Assembly (NCBI GenBank): GCA_023422775.1
Contig: JAFAGM010000091.1
Coordinates: forward strand, 121,269 to 185,268
DNA from: Pseudomonadota bacterium
GTDB lineage: Bacteria > Pseudomonadota > Alphaproteobacteria > Rhizobiales > Xanthobacteraceae
Length of the DNA stretch: 64,000 nucleotides
Direction of reading: 5' to 3'
The position numbers and the translations under genes are program-made. How positions within the stretch are numbered: position 1 is the first letter of the stretch; each line of letters opens with the position of its first letter. Positions 42,697 to 50,196 of the stretch are shown here, piece by piece. The notes below the pieces were generated by a model, which saw only the letters and a program-made list of their open reading frames with translations, was not told where the DNA came from and ran no database searches.

Positions 42697-43494
42697 ATGG
42701 CCAAAATCATCCGCTCTTCCGGCGGCAGAAAATCCAGCGTTCCATCCGTGCCCAGGAAAGCAGCAAGGCAAGCAGCAAAGAAGGCCGTCAAGGCGTCGCC
42801 CGGCCGCGCCGGGAACAAGGCACCCAGGCCAAGGAGGCCAGAACCTCGGAAGCCAAGGCCCTGGACGCCGGCCGAGGTTTACGAGGCGTTCAGCCGCTTT
42901 CGCAAAGCCAATCCAGAGCCGAAGGGCGAGCTCGAGCACCTCAACCCCTACACGCTGCTGGTCGCGGTGGTACTGTCGGCGCAGGCGACGGATGCCGGCG
43001 TCAACAGGGCGACGCGGTCGCTGTTCGCGGTCGCCGACACGCCCGAGAAGATGCTGGCGCTCGGCGAAGACAAAGTGCGGGACTACGTCAAGACCATCGG
43101 TCTCTATCGCAACAAGGCGAAGAACGTCATCGCGCTGTCCGCGAAACTGATCGCCGAGTTCGGCGGCGAGGTGCCGCGCACCCGGGCCGAAATCGAGACG
43201 CTGCCCGGCGCCGGGCGCAAGACCGCCAATGTCGTGCTCAACATGGCCTATGGCGAACACACCATGGCTGTTGATACGCATGTGTTCCGGGTCGGCAACC
43301 GCACCGGGCTCGCGCCGGGCGAAACGCCGCTGGAAGTCGAGCTGGGGCTCGAAAAGGTGATCCCGTCCGAGTTCATGCTGCATGCACATCATTGGCTGAT
43401 CCTGCACGGCCGCTACACGTGCCTGGCGCGCAAGCCGCGCTGCGAGGTATGCCTGATCAACGATCTGTGCCGGTGGCCGGAAAAGACGGTGTGA
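42697..43494 (+). CDS. nth: Endonuclease III
   Basis: 265 residues from ATG 42697; ATG 42673 would add eight and would overlap the DUF2244 start. DNA glycosylase/AP lyase that removes oxidised pyrimidines. Helix-hairpin-helix with catalytic Lys is LPGAGRKTANVVLN, the catalytic Asp is in VDTHVFRV, and the [4Fe-4S] cysteines are C-X6-C-X2-C-X5-C near the end (CLARKPRCEVCLINDLC). A basic, lysine/alanine-rich N-terminal extension of about 55 residues is longer than in E. coli. Confidence 0.95.
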   Translation: MAKIIRSSGGRKSSVPSVPRKAARQAAKKAVKASPGRAGNKAPRPRRPEPRKPRPWTPAEVYEAFSRFRKANPEPKGELEHLNPYTLLVAVVLSAQATDAGVNRATRSLFAVADTPEKMLALGEDKVRDYVKTIGLYRNKAKNVIALSAKLIAEFGGEVPRTRAEIETLPGAGRKTANVVLNMAYGEHTMAVDTHVFRVGNRTGLAPGETPLEVELGLEKVIPSEFMLHAHHWLILHGRYTCLARKPRCEVCLINDLCRWPEKTV

Positions 43495-43520
43495 AGCGCA
43501 CTGCGCAATCCCGATTCCGT

Positions 43521-43605
43521 CGTCATTGCGAGGAGCAAAGCGACGAAGCAATCCATTTATCCCCGTGCGGAGAGGTGGATTGCTTCGCTTCGCTCGCAAT
43601 GACGG
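43521..43605. repeat. Intergenic palindromic repeat, family A copy 2
   Basis: Left arm at 43521-43555 contains GCGACGAAGCAATCCA and the right arm at 43576-43605 TGGATTGCTTCGC. It is related to the element at 9523-9602 but less perfect. It sits between the convergent nth and CysZ-like genes. Confidence 0.82.
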
Positions 43606-43622
43606 GTTTGGCGCCTTCGCCC

Positions 43623-44375
43623 TTAGGCCACCGGCATTCCCGATTTCCTCGCCGGCTCGATCAGTTCGGGCCGCGAACCGGACAACCGTTTGTGCATGTG
43701 GACCATGAAGGCCATGCCGAACAAGGGCGTCGCCAGGTTGACGACCGGGATCGAGACGAACGCCGCGATGAACAGGCCTGCGGTGAAGATCGTCGCCGCA
43801 TTGTCCTTGCGCATCGCCTTGGCTTCCGCCGGCGAGCGGAAGCGCATTGCCGCGAGTTCGAAATATTCGCGCCCCAACAGCCAGGCAGTGGCGATGAAGA
43901 AGATCAGGAAGCCGGCGCCGGCGAACAGCACGAAGGGCAGCGCGATCAGGTAGACCAGGATCGTCAGCAGAGCCGTCTTGACGCCTTCGGGGATCGAGAT
44001 GCCGAGCGGCAGCGCATCGCCCGGACGCTCCGCCGGGTAGTGCTCGCGCTCGACGTGCTCGGCGACGTCGTCGACGAACACGCTCGCCACCAGCGAGGTG
44101 ACGGCCGGCATCAGGAAAATGCCGCCGAGCACGACGCCAAGCCCGGCCGCGATCGAGACGATCCATGACAGCACATTGAGCGTCGTGTGGAAGCCCGGCC
44201 CCAGCAGCGCCTCGGCCCAGACTTCGCCTGACACAGCCAGCCAGCTCAACAGCCGCTGCAGGCCGATCGCCAGCACCGTAATCAGCACCAGGGCCAGCCC
44301 GATCGAGCGCCACAGGATGGAGCGCATCGGCGGCGACAGGACCTGCGAAAGCGCCTTGACGGCGGCGTCCAGCAT
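43623..44375 (-). CDS. CysZ/EI24-like sulfate transporter family membrane protein
   Basis: 250 residues with four or more membrane segments (for example WRSIGLALVLITVLAIGL, VLSWIVSIAAGLGVVLGGIFL shortened, LLTILVYLIALPFVLFAG). The cytoplasmic loop VEREHYPAERPG and the stretch ELAAMRFRSPAEA match the EI24 domain shared with CysZ, a sulfate uptake protein of E. coli. There is no sulfur assimilation gene nearby, so a sulfate role is not supported by context. Confidence 0.85.
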   Translation of the reverse strand: MLDAAVKALSQVLSPPMRSILWRSIGLALVLITVLAIGLQRLLSWLAVSGEVWAEALLGPGFHTTLNVLSWIVSIAAGLGVVLGGIFLMPAVTSLVASVFVDDVAEHVEREHYPAERPGDALPLGISIPEGVKTALLTILVYLIALPFVLFAGAGFLIFFIATAWLLGREYFELAAMRFRSPAEAKAMRKDNAATIFTAGLFIAAFVSIPVVNLATPLFGMAFMVHMHKRLSGSRPELIEPARKSGMPVA

Positions 44376-44595
44376 GGCGGTTCAACCTCTCGTGAAAACC
44401 CTTGCGAGAAGTAGATATGCGCGAGCCCTTCGACAAGTGCCCGCTCGCCCATGGCAAAGGGCCGGGCGGCCGGATCAATTGCATTTGCGTTATGCAGCAG
44501 CGAACGTGCCGTTCGACAGATAGTGTTTTCCCGGGGGCATCGAAAACCCTAGTCTGTCCTGCAGGCGATTGGCGCTGCTACGGGAGAGATCCGTC

Positions 44596-45762
44596 ATGAC
44601 CGGAACTGGGCTGCCGCTCGACGGCGTGAGGGTCGTCGAGATGACCCATATGGTGATGGGCCCGACCTGCGGCATGATCCTCGCCCAGCTCGGCGCCGAG
44701 GTCATCAAGGTCGAACCGCCGGTTGGCGACAAGACCCGATCGCTGGGCGGCATGGGAACCTCGTTCTTTCCGCTGTTCAACCGCGGCAAGCGCAGCATGG
44801 TGCTCGATTTCGCCGTGGATGAGGATCGCGACACCATGCACCGGCTGCTCGCAAGCGCCGACGTTTTCCTGGAAAACTTTCGCGACGGGCAGTTGGACAA
44901 GCAGGGGCTCGGACCGGAAGAGCTGCGGCGAAAACACCCGCATCTGATCGTCGCCGGCCACAAGGGTTTCTTGTCAGGTCCCTACGAGCATCGCCCGGCG
45001 CTCGACGAGGTCGTGCAGATGATGTCGGGGCTCGCCGCGATGACCGGCACGCGGGAGAAGCCGCAGCGGGTCGGCTCTTCCGCCAACGACATCATGGGCG
45101 GCATGTTCGGCGCCATCGCCATTCTCGCCGCGCTCTACGAGAAGCGCGGCGGCAAGAAGGATGGGGCTGATATCCGCATCGGCCTGTTCGAGAACTGCCT
45201 GTTCCTGGTCGCGCAGCACATGGTCGAGTATGAGATGACCGGCCGGAAGCCGCGCTCGATGCCGGAGCGCGAACATGCGTGGCCGATCTACGACATCTTC
45301 GAAACCGCCGGCGGCGACCGCATCTTCATCGGCGTCGTTACCGAGGGGCACTGGTGGAGCTTCTGCCGCGAGTTCGGCCTGCAGGAGTTTGCGGACGATC
45401 CGAGCCTGCGCAACACCACGGACCGGATCCTGGCGCGCGGCAGGATCATTCCGCGCGTGACCGAGGTGATCAGGGGCTGGAACATCGCCGATCTCTCCGC
45501 GAAACTCGATGCGCTGAATATCGCCTATTCCCCGATCAACCGGCCTGAGGATCTGCTGCATGACCCGCATGTGCTGCGTCCGGGCGGACTGGTGCAGAAT
45601 TTCAACGCCGACGGTGCGCCGTTCCGCGTTCCGGCGTTGCCGGTGGAGTGGAACGGCGGCAATATCGGCGAGGGGCTGAAGGTGCCGGTGCTTGGCGCCG
45701 ACACCGAAGCCATCAGCGCTGAACTCAAGAAGAACCTGTCTTCAACCGACAACGCCGCGTGA
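44596..45762 (+). CDS. CaiB/BaiF family (class III) CoA-transferase
   Basis: 388 residues from ATG 44596. Class III CoA-transferases move CoA between a thioester donor and a carboxylic acid acceptor through a catalytic aspartate. The N-terminus MTHMVMGPTCGMILAQLGAEVIKVE and the FNRGKRSMVLDF stretch are typical, as is YSPINRPEDLLHDPH near the end. It is followed at 7 bp by an HMG-CoA-lyase-like gene, so the pair may activate and cleave the same acid. Substrate not assignable. Confidence 0.88.
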   Translation: MTGTGLPLDGVRVVEMTHMVMGPTCGMILAQLGAEVIKVEPPVGDKTRSLGGMGTSFFPLFNRGKRSMVLDFAVDEDRDTMHRLLASADVFLENFRDGQLDKQGLGPEELRRKHPHLIVAGHKGFLSGPYEHRPALDEVVQMMSGLAAMTGTREKPQRVGSSANDIMGGMFGAIAILAALYEKRGGKKDGADIRIGLFENCLFLVAQHMVEYEMTGRKPRSMPEREHAWPIYDIFETAGGDRIFIGVVTEGHWWSFCREFGLQEFADDPSLRNTTDRILARGRIIPRVTEVIRGWNIADLSAKLDALNIAYSPINRPEDLLHDPHVLRPGGLVQNFNADGAPFRVPALPVEWNGGNIGEGLKVPVLGADTEAISAELKKNLSSTDNAA

Positions 45763-45769
45763 GGCCGCC

Positions 45770-46717
45770 ATGACTCGTGTCCAGGAAATCTACCCCGACG
45801 ATAAAGTGATCTTGCGCGAAGTCGGCCTGCGCGACGGCCTGCAGCTCGTGAAGAAATTTCCGTCGACCGCAGCCAAGCAGCGCTGGATTCGCGACGAATA
45901 TGCCGCGGGCGTGCGGCATTTCGAGGTCGGCTCGTTCCTGCCGGCGAAGACGTTTCCGCAATTCGCCGATGTGCGCGACATCATCGGGACCGTGGCGTCG
46001 CTCCCCGGCGCCTGCGGCATCGCCTTGACGCTGAACGAACGCGGCGTCAACGAGGCGCTGGCCTCCGGCGTTTCCGAAGTGGCGACCGTGGTTTCTGCCA
46101 CTGAGGAGCACAGCCAGGCCAATGCCAACCGCTCGCGCGAATCCGCCATCGCCAACGTGAAGCGGCTTTGCGAGTTGCGCGCCGCCAGCACGCATAAGCC
46201 CGTCGTGAATTCCGCGATCTCGATGGCGCTCGGCTGCTCGATCGTGGGACCTGTGGCCCCTGCGGAAGTGCTGCGGCTGACGGAGAAGCTGTTCGAGGCC
46301 GGCGTCGACATGGTCGCGATCGCCGATACCGTCGGCTATGCCGGGCCGAAGCAGGTGGGAGAACTGGTCGCCGGGGCGGTGAAGATCGCGGGATCGAGGC
46401 CGATCTGCATCCACCTGCACGACACCCGCGGCATGGGTATCGCGAATGCGTCCGCCGCGCTCGATGCCGGCGCCCGCGTGCTCGACGGATCGCTCGGCGG
46501 CCTCGGCGGCTGCCCGTTCGCCCCGGGCGCGACAGGCAATGTCGTGTTCGAGGACCTGGCGTTCCTGTGCGAGAGCAAGGGATTTGCGACGGGCATCGAC
46601 ATCGAGAAGCTGGTTGCGGTGCGCGGAATCCTGAGATCCGAAATGCCTGACGAGGCGCTCTACGGCGGACTCGCGCGCGCGGGATTGCCGCGCGGGACGG
46701 CAGCGAAAGCAGCGTGA
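45770..46717 (+). CDS. HMG-CoA lyase family protein
   Basis: 315 residues from ATG 45770. TIM-barrel lyase of the DRE-TIM family: REVGLRDGLQ carries the Arg-Asp pair, ICIHLHDTRGMG the metal-binding histidines, and GGLGGCPFAPGATGN the signature loop with the catalytic cysteine. Family members cleave HMG-CoA, or related 3-hydroxy-acyl-CoA such as citramalyl-CoA, to acetyl-CoA and a keto acid. The adjacent CoA-transferase suggests an organic-acid catabolic pair. HMG-CoA for leucine breakdown is the default; alternatives are open. Confidence 0.87.
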   Translation: MTRVQEIYPDDKVILREVGLRDGLQLVKKFPSTAAKQRWIRDEYAAGVRHFEVGSFLPAKTFPQFADVRDIIGTVASLPGACGIALTLNERGVNEALASGVSEVATVVSATEEHSQANANRSRESAIANVKRLCELRAASTHKPVVNSAISMALGCSIVGPVAPAEVLRLTEKLFEAGVDMVAIADTVGYAGPKQVGELVAGAVKIAGSRPICIHLHDTRGMGIANASAALDAGARVLDGSLGGLGGCPFAPGATGNVVFEDLAFLCESKGFATGIDIEKLVAVRGILRSEMPDEALYGGLARAGLPRGTAAKAA

Positions 46718-46728
46718 CATGGGTCTCG

Positions 46729-46778
46729 CGTCCCGGACGCGGTGCAGCGTGAAACGCTGCGCCGCAGAGCCGGGACCC
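46729..46778. repeat. Intergenic palindromic repeat, family F copy 1
   Basis: Inverted arms GTCCCGG and CCGGGAC near the ends enclose GCAGCGTGAAACGCTGC, itself palindromic. A longer relative lies at 61472-61592 between rpmI and infC. Located between convergent genes. Confidence 0.7.
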
Positions 46779-46806
46779 AACACCTGTCAGTGTGGACCCC
46801 GGGCAC

Positions 46807-49212
46807 CTACAGCCGCGTCGTTCGCAGCCGCAGCGCGTTGCCGACGACGCTCACCGAGGACAGCGCCATCGCGGCGGCGGCGATGATCGGCGACAGCAAC
46901 AGGCCGAACGCCGGATAGAGAATGCCCGCGGCGATCGGGATGCCGGCGGCGTTGTAGATGAAGGCGAAGAACAGGTTCTGCCTGATATTGCGCATCGTCG
47001 CCTCCGACAGCCGGCGTGCGCGCACGATGCCGGTGAGATCGCCCTTCAAAAGCGTGACGCCGGCGCTTTCCATCGCGACGTCGGTTCCGGTGCCCATGGC
47101 GATACCGACTTCGGCGGCGGCCAGCGCCGGTGCGTCGTTGACGCCGTCACCAGCCATCGCGACGATCTTTCCGGCCTTTTGCAGTCTTGCGACCACCGCG
47201 CTCTTCTGGTCCGGCAGCACTTCGGCCTCGACATCGGCAATCCCGAGGGAGCGCGCGACGGCGTTCGCGGTGGTCCTGTTGTCGCCGGTCAGCATGATGA
47301 CCTTGATGCCCTCGGCCGCCAGCGCCTTCAGCGCGTCCGGGGTCGAAGGCTTGACCGGGTCGGCGATCGCAAACAGTCCGGCGAGCTTGCCGTCAACGGC
47401 CATGTTGATCACAGTCGCGCCGTCGCCGCGCAAACGCTCGGCCTCTGCGTTCAACGCCTGCGCGTCGATGCCGAGGGATTTCAGGAAATTCGCGTTACCG
47501 AGAACGATGGCTTTGCCCTCGACCTTGCCGATAGCGCCCTTGCCGGTAGGGGAGTCGAATTCGTCCACCTCGCCGAGGTCGAGACTGCGCTCCCTGGCAG
47601 CGCGCACGATGGCATCCGCCAGCGGGTGTTCGCTCGCCCGCTCGACGGTCGCAGCCAGCCGCAGGAGATCGGTCTCGGCAAACCCCGCGGCCGGAACGAT
47701 GGCGACGACCTTGGGCTTGCCTTCGGTCAGCGTGCCGGTCTTGTCGACCACCAGCGTATCGACCTTTTCCATGCGCTCGAGCGCTTCGGCGTTCTTGATC
47801 AGCACGCCGGCCTGCGCGCCGCGCCCGACGCCGACCATGATCGACATCGGCGTGGCGAGGCCGAGCGCGCAGGGGCAGGCGATGATGAGGACACTGACGG
47901 CGGCGACAAGGCCGAACGCCAGCCGTGGCTCTGGCCCGAACCAGGCCCAGGCGCCGAACGCCAGCAATGCTACGGCGATCACCAGCGGTACGAACCATCC
48001 GGAAACCCGATCGGCCATCCGCTGGATCGGGGCGCGCGAACGCTGCGCGTCCGCCACCATCTGCACGATCTGCGAAAGCAGCGTCTCGCGCCCGACTTTT
48101 TCGGCGCGCATCACGAAGCCGCCGGACTGATTGAGCGTACCTGCGATGACCTTGCTGCCGGCTTCCTTGGTGACCGGCATGGATTCGCCCGTGACCAGCG
48201 ATTCATCGAGCGAGGAGCGGCCTTCGAGGATGACGCCGTCCACCGGCACCTTTTCGCCCGGCCGGACGCGTAACCTGTCGCCGACGGCCAGCGTATCGAT
48301 CTCGACTTCATGATCGGCGCCGTCGTCTCCGATACGGCGCGCGGTTTTCGGTGCCAACTGGAGGAGCGCCTTGATCGCGCCCGATGTCGCTTCGCGGGCG
48401 CGCAGTTCAAGCACCTGGCCGAGCAGCACGAGCACGGTGATAACGGCGGCTGACTCGAAATAGACCGCCACCGCGCCGCCATGGCCGCGGAAGGTGGACG
48501 GGAAGATTCCGGGCGCGATGGTGCCGACGACGCTGTAGGCATAGGCAACGCCGGTGCCGACCGCGATCAGCGTGAACATGTTGAGATTGCGCGTCAGGAG
48601 CGATTGCCAGCCGCGCACGAAGAACGGCCAGCCGGCCCAGAGTACGACGGGCGTGGCGAAGACGAACTGGATCCAGTTCGACAATGTCGGGTCGATCAAG
48701 CCATGACCGCCGACGAGATGGCCGCCCATTTCCAGCACGATTGCGGGGAGCGCGAGGGCGAGGCCGATCCAGAACCGTCGCGTCATGTCGGCGAGCTCGG
48801 GATTGGTCGGCGCATCGAGGCTCGCGACCTCGGGCTCCAGCGCCATGCCGCAGATCGGGCAACTTCCCGGGCCGACCTGGCGGATCTCCGGATGCATCGG
48901 GCAGGTGTAGATCGCACCTTCAGGCACGGCGGCTTTCGGCCGCTTGTTCTTTTCCAGATAGGCGAGGGGATCGGCGGCGAACCTGGTGCGGCAGCCGGCC
49001 GAGCAGAAATGCCAGGTCTCGCCGCGATAGTCGAAGCGATGCTTGCTGGTCTCGGGGTTCACCGTCATGCCGCAGACGGGATCGCGCACGGTCGCCGCAT
49101 CATGAGCGCGGTGGCCGTGGCTGGAATGGTCGTGGCCGGCGTGGTGGTGACCGCCGCAGCAGGCGCTTTTGGCCGGCTCACCCTTTGCGGTGTTGCTGTT
49201 GGCCTTGTGCAT
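46807..49212 (-). CDS. Copper-translocating P-type ATPase with YHS domain
   Basis: 801 residues from ATG 49212. N-terminal histidine-rich region (GGHHHAGHDHSSHGHRAHD), a YHS metal-binding domain (DPVCGMTVNP), a heavy-metal-binding module (CPMHPEIRQVGPGSCPICGM), then P1B-ATPase core with the transport motif ACPCALG, phosphorylation site DKTGTLT, HP motif SEHPLADA and hinge GDGVNDAP. The CPC motif marks Cu(I) (or Ag) export, so it clears copper from the cytoplasm. Divergent from the CsoR-type regulator over a symmetric operator. Confidence 0.93.
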   Translation of the reverse strand: MHKANSNTAKGEPAKSACCGGHHHAGHDHSSHGHRAHDAATVRDPVCGMTVNPETSKHRFDYRGETWHFCSAGCRTRFAADPLAYLEKNKRPKAAVPEGAIYTCPMHPEIRQVGPGSCPICGMALEPEVASLDAPTNPELADMTRRFWIGLALALPAIVLEMGGHLVGGHGLIDPTLSNWIQFVFATPVVLWAGWPFFVRGWQSLLTRNLNMFTLIAVGTGVAYAYSVVGTIAPGIFPSTFRGHGGAVAVYFESAAVITVLVLLGQVLELRAREATSGAIKALLQLAPKTARRIGDDGADHEVEIDTLAVGDRLRVRPGEKVPVDGVILEGRSSLDESLVTGESMPVTKEAGSKVIAGTLNQSGGFVMRAEKVGRETLLSQIVQMVADAQRSRAPIQRMADRVSGWFVPLVIAVALLAFGAWAWFGPEPRLAFGLVAAVSVLIIACPCALGLATPMSIMVGVGRGAQAGVLIKNAEALERMEKVDTLVVDKTGTLTEGKPKVVAIVPAAGFAETDLLRLAATVERASEHPLADAIVRAARERSLDLGEVDEFDSPTGKGAIGKVEGKAIVLGNANFLKSLGIDAQALNAEAERLRGDGATVINMAVDGKLAGLFAIADPVKPSTPDALKALAAEGIKVIMLTGDNRTTANAVARSLGIADVEAEVLPDQKSAVVARLQKAGKIVAMAGDGVNDAPALAAAEVGIAMGTGTDVAMESAGVTLLKGDLTGIVRARRLSEATMRNIRQNLFFAFIYNAAGIPIAAGILYPAFGLLLSPIIAAAAMALSSVSVVGNALRLRTTRL

Positions 49213-49233
49213 GACGTCTCCGGGACTTGAATT

Positions 49234-49254
49234 AGATACCCTATGGGGGTATAT
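49234..49254. promoter_or_regulatory. CsoR-type operator between copper ATPase and regulator
   Basis: ATACCC-TAT-GGGGGTAT, a near-perfect GC-tract palindrome at 49236-49252 in the 49-bp gap between the divergent start codons. It has the form of sites bound by CsoR/RcnR-family repressors (inverted G/C runs flanked by TA). Both promoters must overlap it. Confidence 0.7.
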
Positions 49255-49261
49255 AGACCTC

Positions 49262-49537
49262 ATGCGAAAAGACATCAAGGCTTCCTGTCAGAAGCGTCTC
49301 AGCCGGATCGAGGGTCAGGTCCGCGGCCTTTCGAAAATGGTCGACGAGGACCGCTACTGCATCGACATCGTCACGCAGATTTCCGCGGTGCGCGCCGCGC
49401 TGCGGCGGGTAGAGGAGGAGGTGCTGCGGGATCACGTGTCGCACTGCGTCGAACACGCGATCACCAGCGGCAACAAGGCCGACCAGCGCGAGAAGATCGC
49501 GGAACTGATGGCCGTGATCGGCCGCTCGGACAGGTGA
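49262..49537 (+). CDS. CsoR-type Cu(I)-sensing transcription repressor
   Basis: 91 residues from ATG 49262; the open frame upstream is intergenic. The all-alpha CsoR/RcnR fold is recognised by KRLSRIEGQVRGLSKMVDED. The ligand triad of CsoR, C-X24-H-X3-C, is seen as Cys33, His58 and Cys62, which points to copper rather than formaldehyde (FrmR lacks the last Cys) or nickel. Binding of Cu(I) should release it from the operator just upstream, de-repressing itself and the ATPase. Confidence 0.88.
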   Translation: MRKDIKASCQKRLSRIEGQVRGLSKMVDEDRYCIDIVTQISAVRAALRRVEEEVLRDHVSHCVEHAITSGNKADQREKIAELMAVIGRSDR

Positions 49538-49564
49538 CGTAGCGAACGCTCGGCTGAACTCTGT

Positions 49565-49596
49565 CGTCATGGCCGGGACAAGCCCGGGCATGACGG
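49565..49596. repeat. Intergenic palindromic repeat, family C copy 2 (short)
   Basis: GTCATGGCCGGG and CCCGGGCATGAC arms around a short centre. A reduced form of the element at 21761-21840, between the convergent csoR-type and nikR genes. Confidence 0.6.
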
Positions 49597-49612
49597 GTTT
49601 GGCTTCGTGGTC

Positions 49613-50059
49613 CTAGTCGTGGTGGTGGCCGCCCCTGCGCGCCCTCGGCATCTTCTCGGACGCGGTCGGGATCATCACGACGCGGCCGTAGCGCACGCCG
49701 CGCTCGGCGATGATGTGATCGGCGAAGTGCCGGACCTCGCCGCTGGCGCCCTTGAGCGCCGTCACCTCCATGCAACTGTCGTCGTCGAGATGAACGTGCA
49801 GCGTTGCCAGCGAAAGGTCGTGATGGCCATGGAAACTCTGCACCAGCCGCTTCGACAGGTCGCGTGCGGCGTGATCGTAGACATAGACCAGGGCGGCGAC
49901 GCATTGGCCTGAAGGTGCGGCCTCCTCGGCGCTCTGCTGCAGGCCGGCGCGGGCGAGATCGCGGATGATCTCGGAACGATTTTGGTAGCCGCGCGCTTCC
50001 GCCGCCGCATCGATCTCGGCGAGCAGGTCGTCTTCGATGGTGATGGTGATCCGTTGCAT
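49613..50059 (-). CDS. nikR: Nickel-responsive transcription regulator NikR
   Basis: 148 residues from ATG 50059. N-terminal ribbon-helix-helix (MQRITITIEDDLLAEIDAAAEARGY shortened, NRSEIIRDLARAGL) and C-terminal ACT-like nickel domain. The square-planar nickel ligands H87, H89 and C95 of E. coli NikR match HVHLDDDSC, and the fourth ligand the FHGHH stretch. The protein ends in a short histidine run (GGHHHD). An exact NikR box lies 22 bp upstream, in the gap to the TonB-dependent receptor, so it probably represses that receptor and perhaps itself. Confidence 0.93.
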   Translation of the reverse strand: MQRITITIEDDLLAEIDAAAEARGYQNRSEIIRDLARAGLQQSAEEAAPSGQCVAALVYVYDHAARDLSKRLVQSFHGHHDLSLATLHVHLDDDSCMEVTALKGASGEVRHFADHIIAERGVRYGRVVMIPTASEKMPRARRGGHHHD

Positions 50060-50080
50060 CTTGAATTTTCCATCTGCGCA

Positions 50081-50108
50081 GTATGACAATCTTCTTGTAT
50101 CGTCATAC
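50081..50108. promoter_or_regulatory. NikR box
   Basis: GTATGA (50081-50086), exactly 16 bases, TCATAC (50103-50108). It reproduces the E. coli NikR operator half-sites and spacing without mismatch. It lies in the 137-bp divergent region between nikR and the TonB-dependent receptor, 89 bp before the receptor start. Confidence 0.9.
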
Positions 50109-50196
50109 TGCGCTTGCTAGCGTGAGGCGCCGGGTAAGATCGAACTGATACGGTCGCGCGTCGAGTGTAGCAGTTTATCATGTGGGGGCATGAGCG

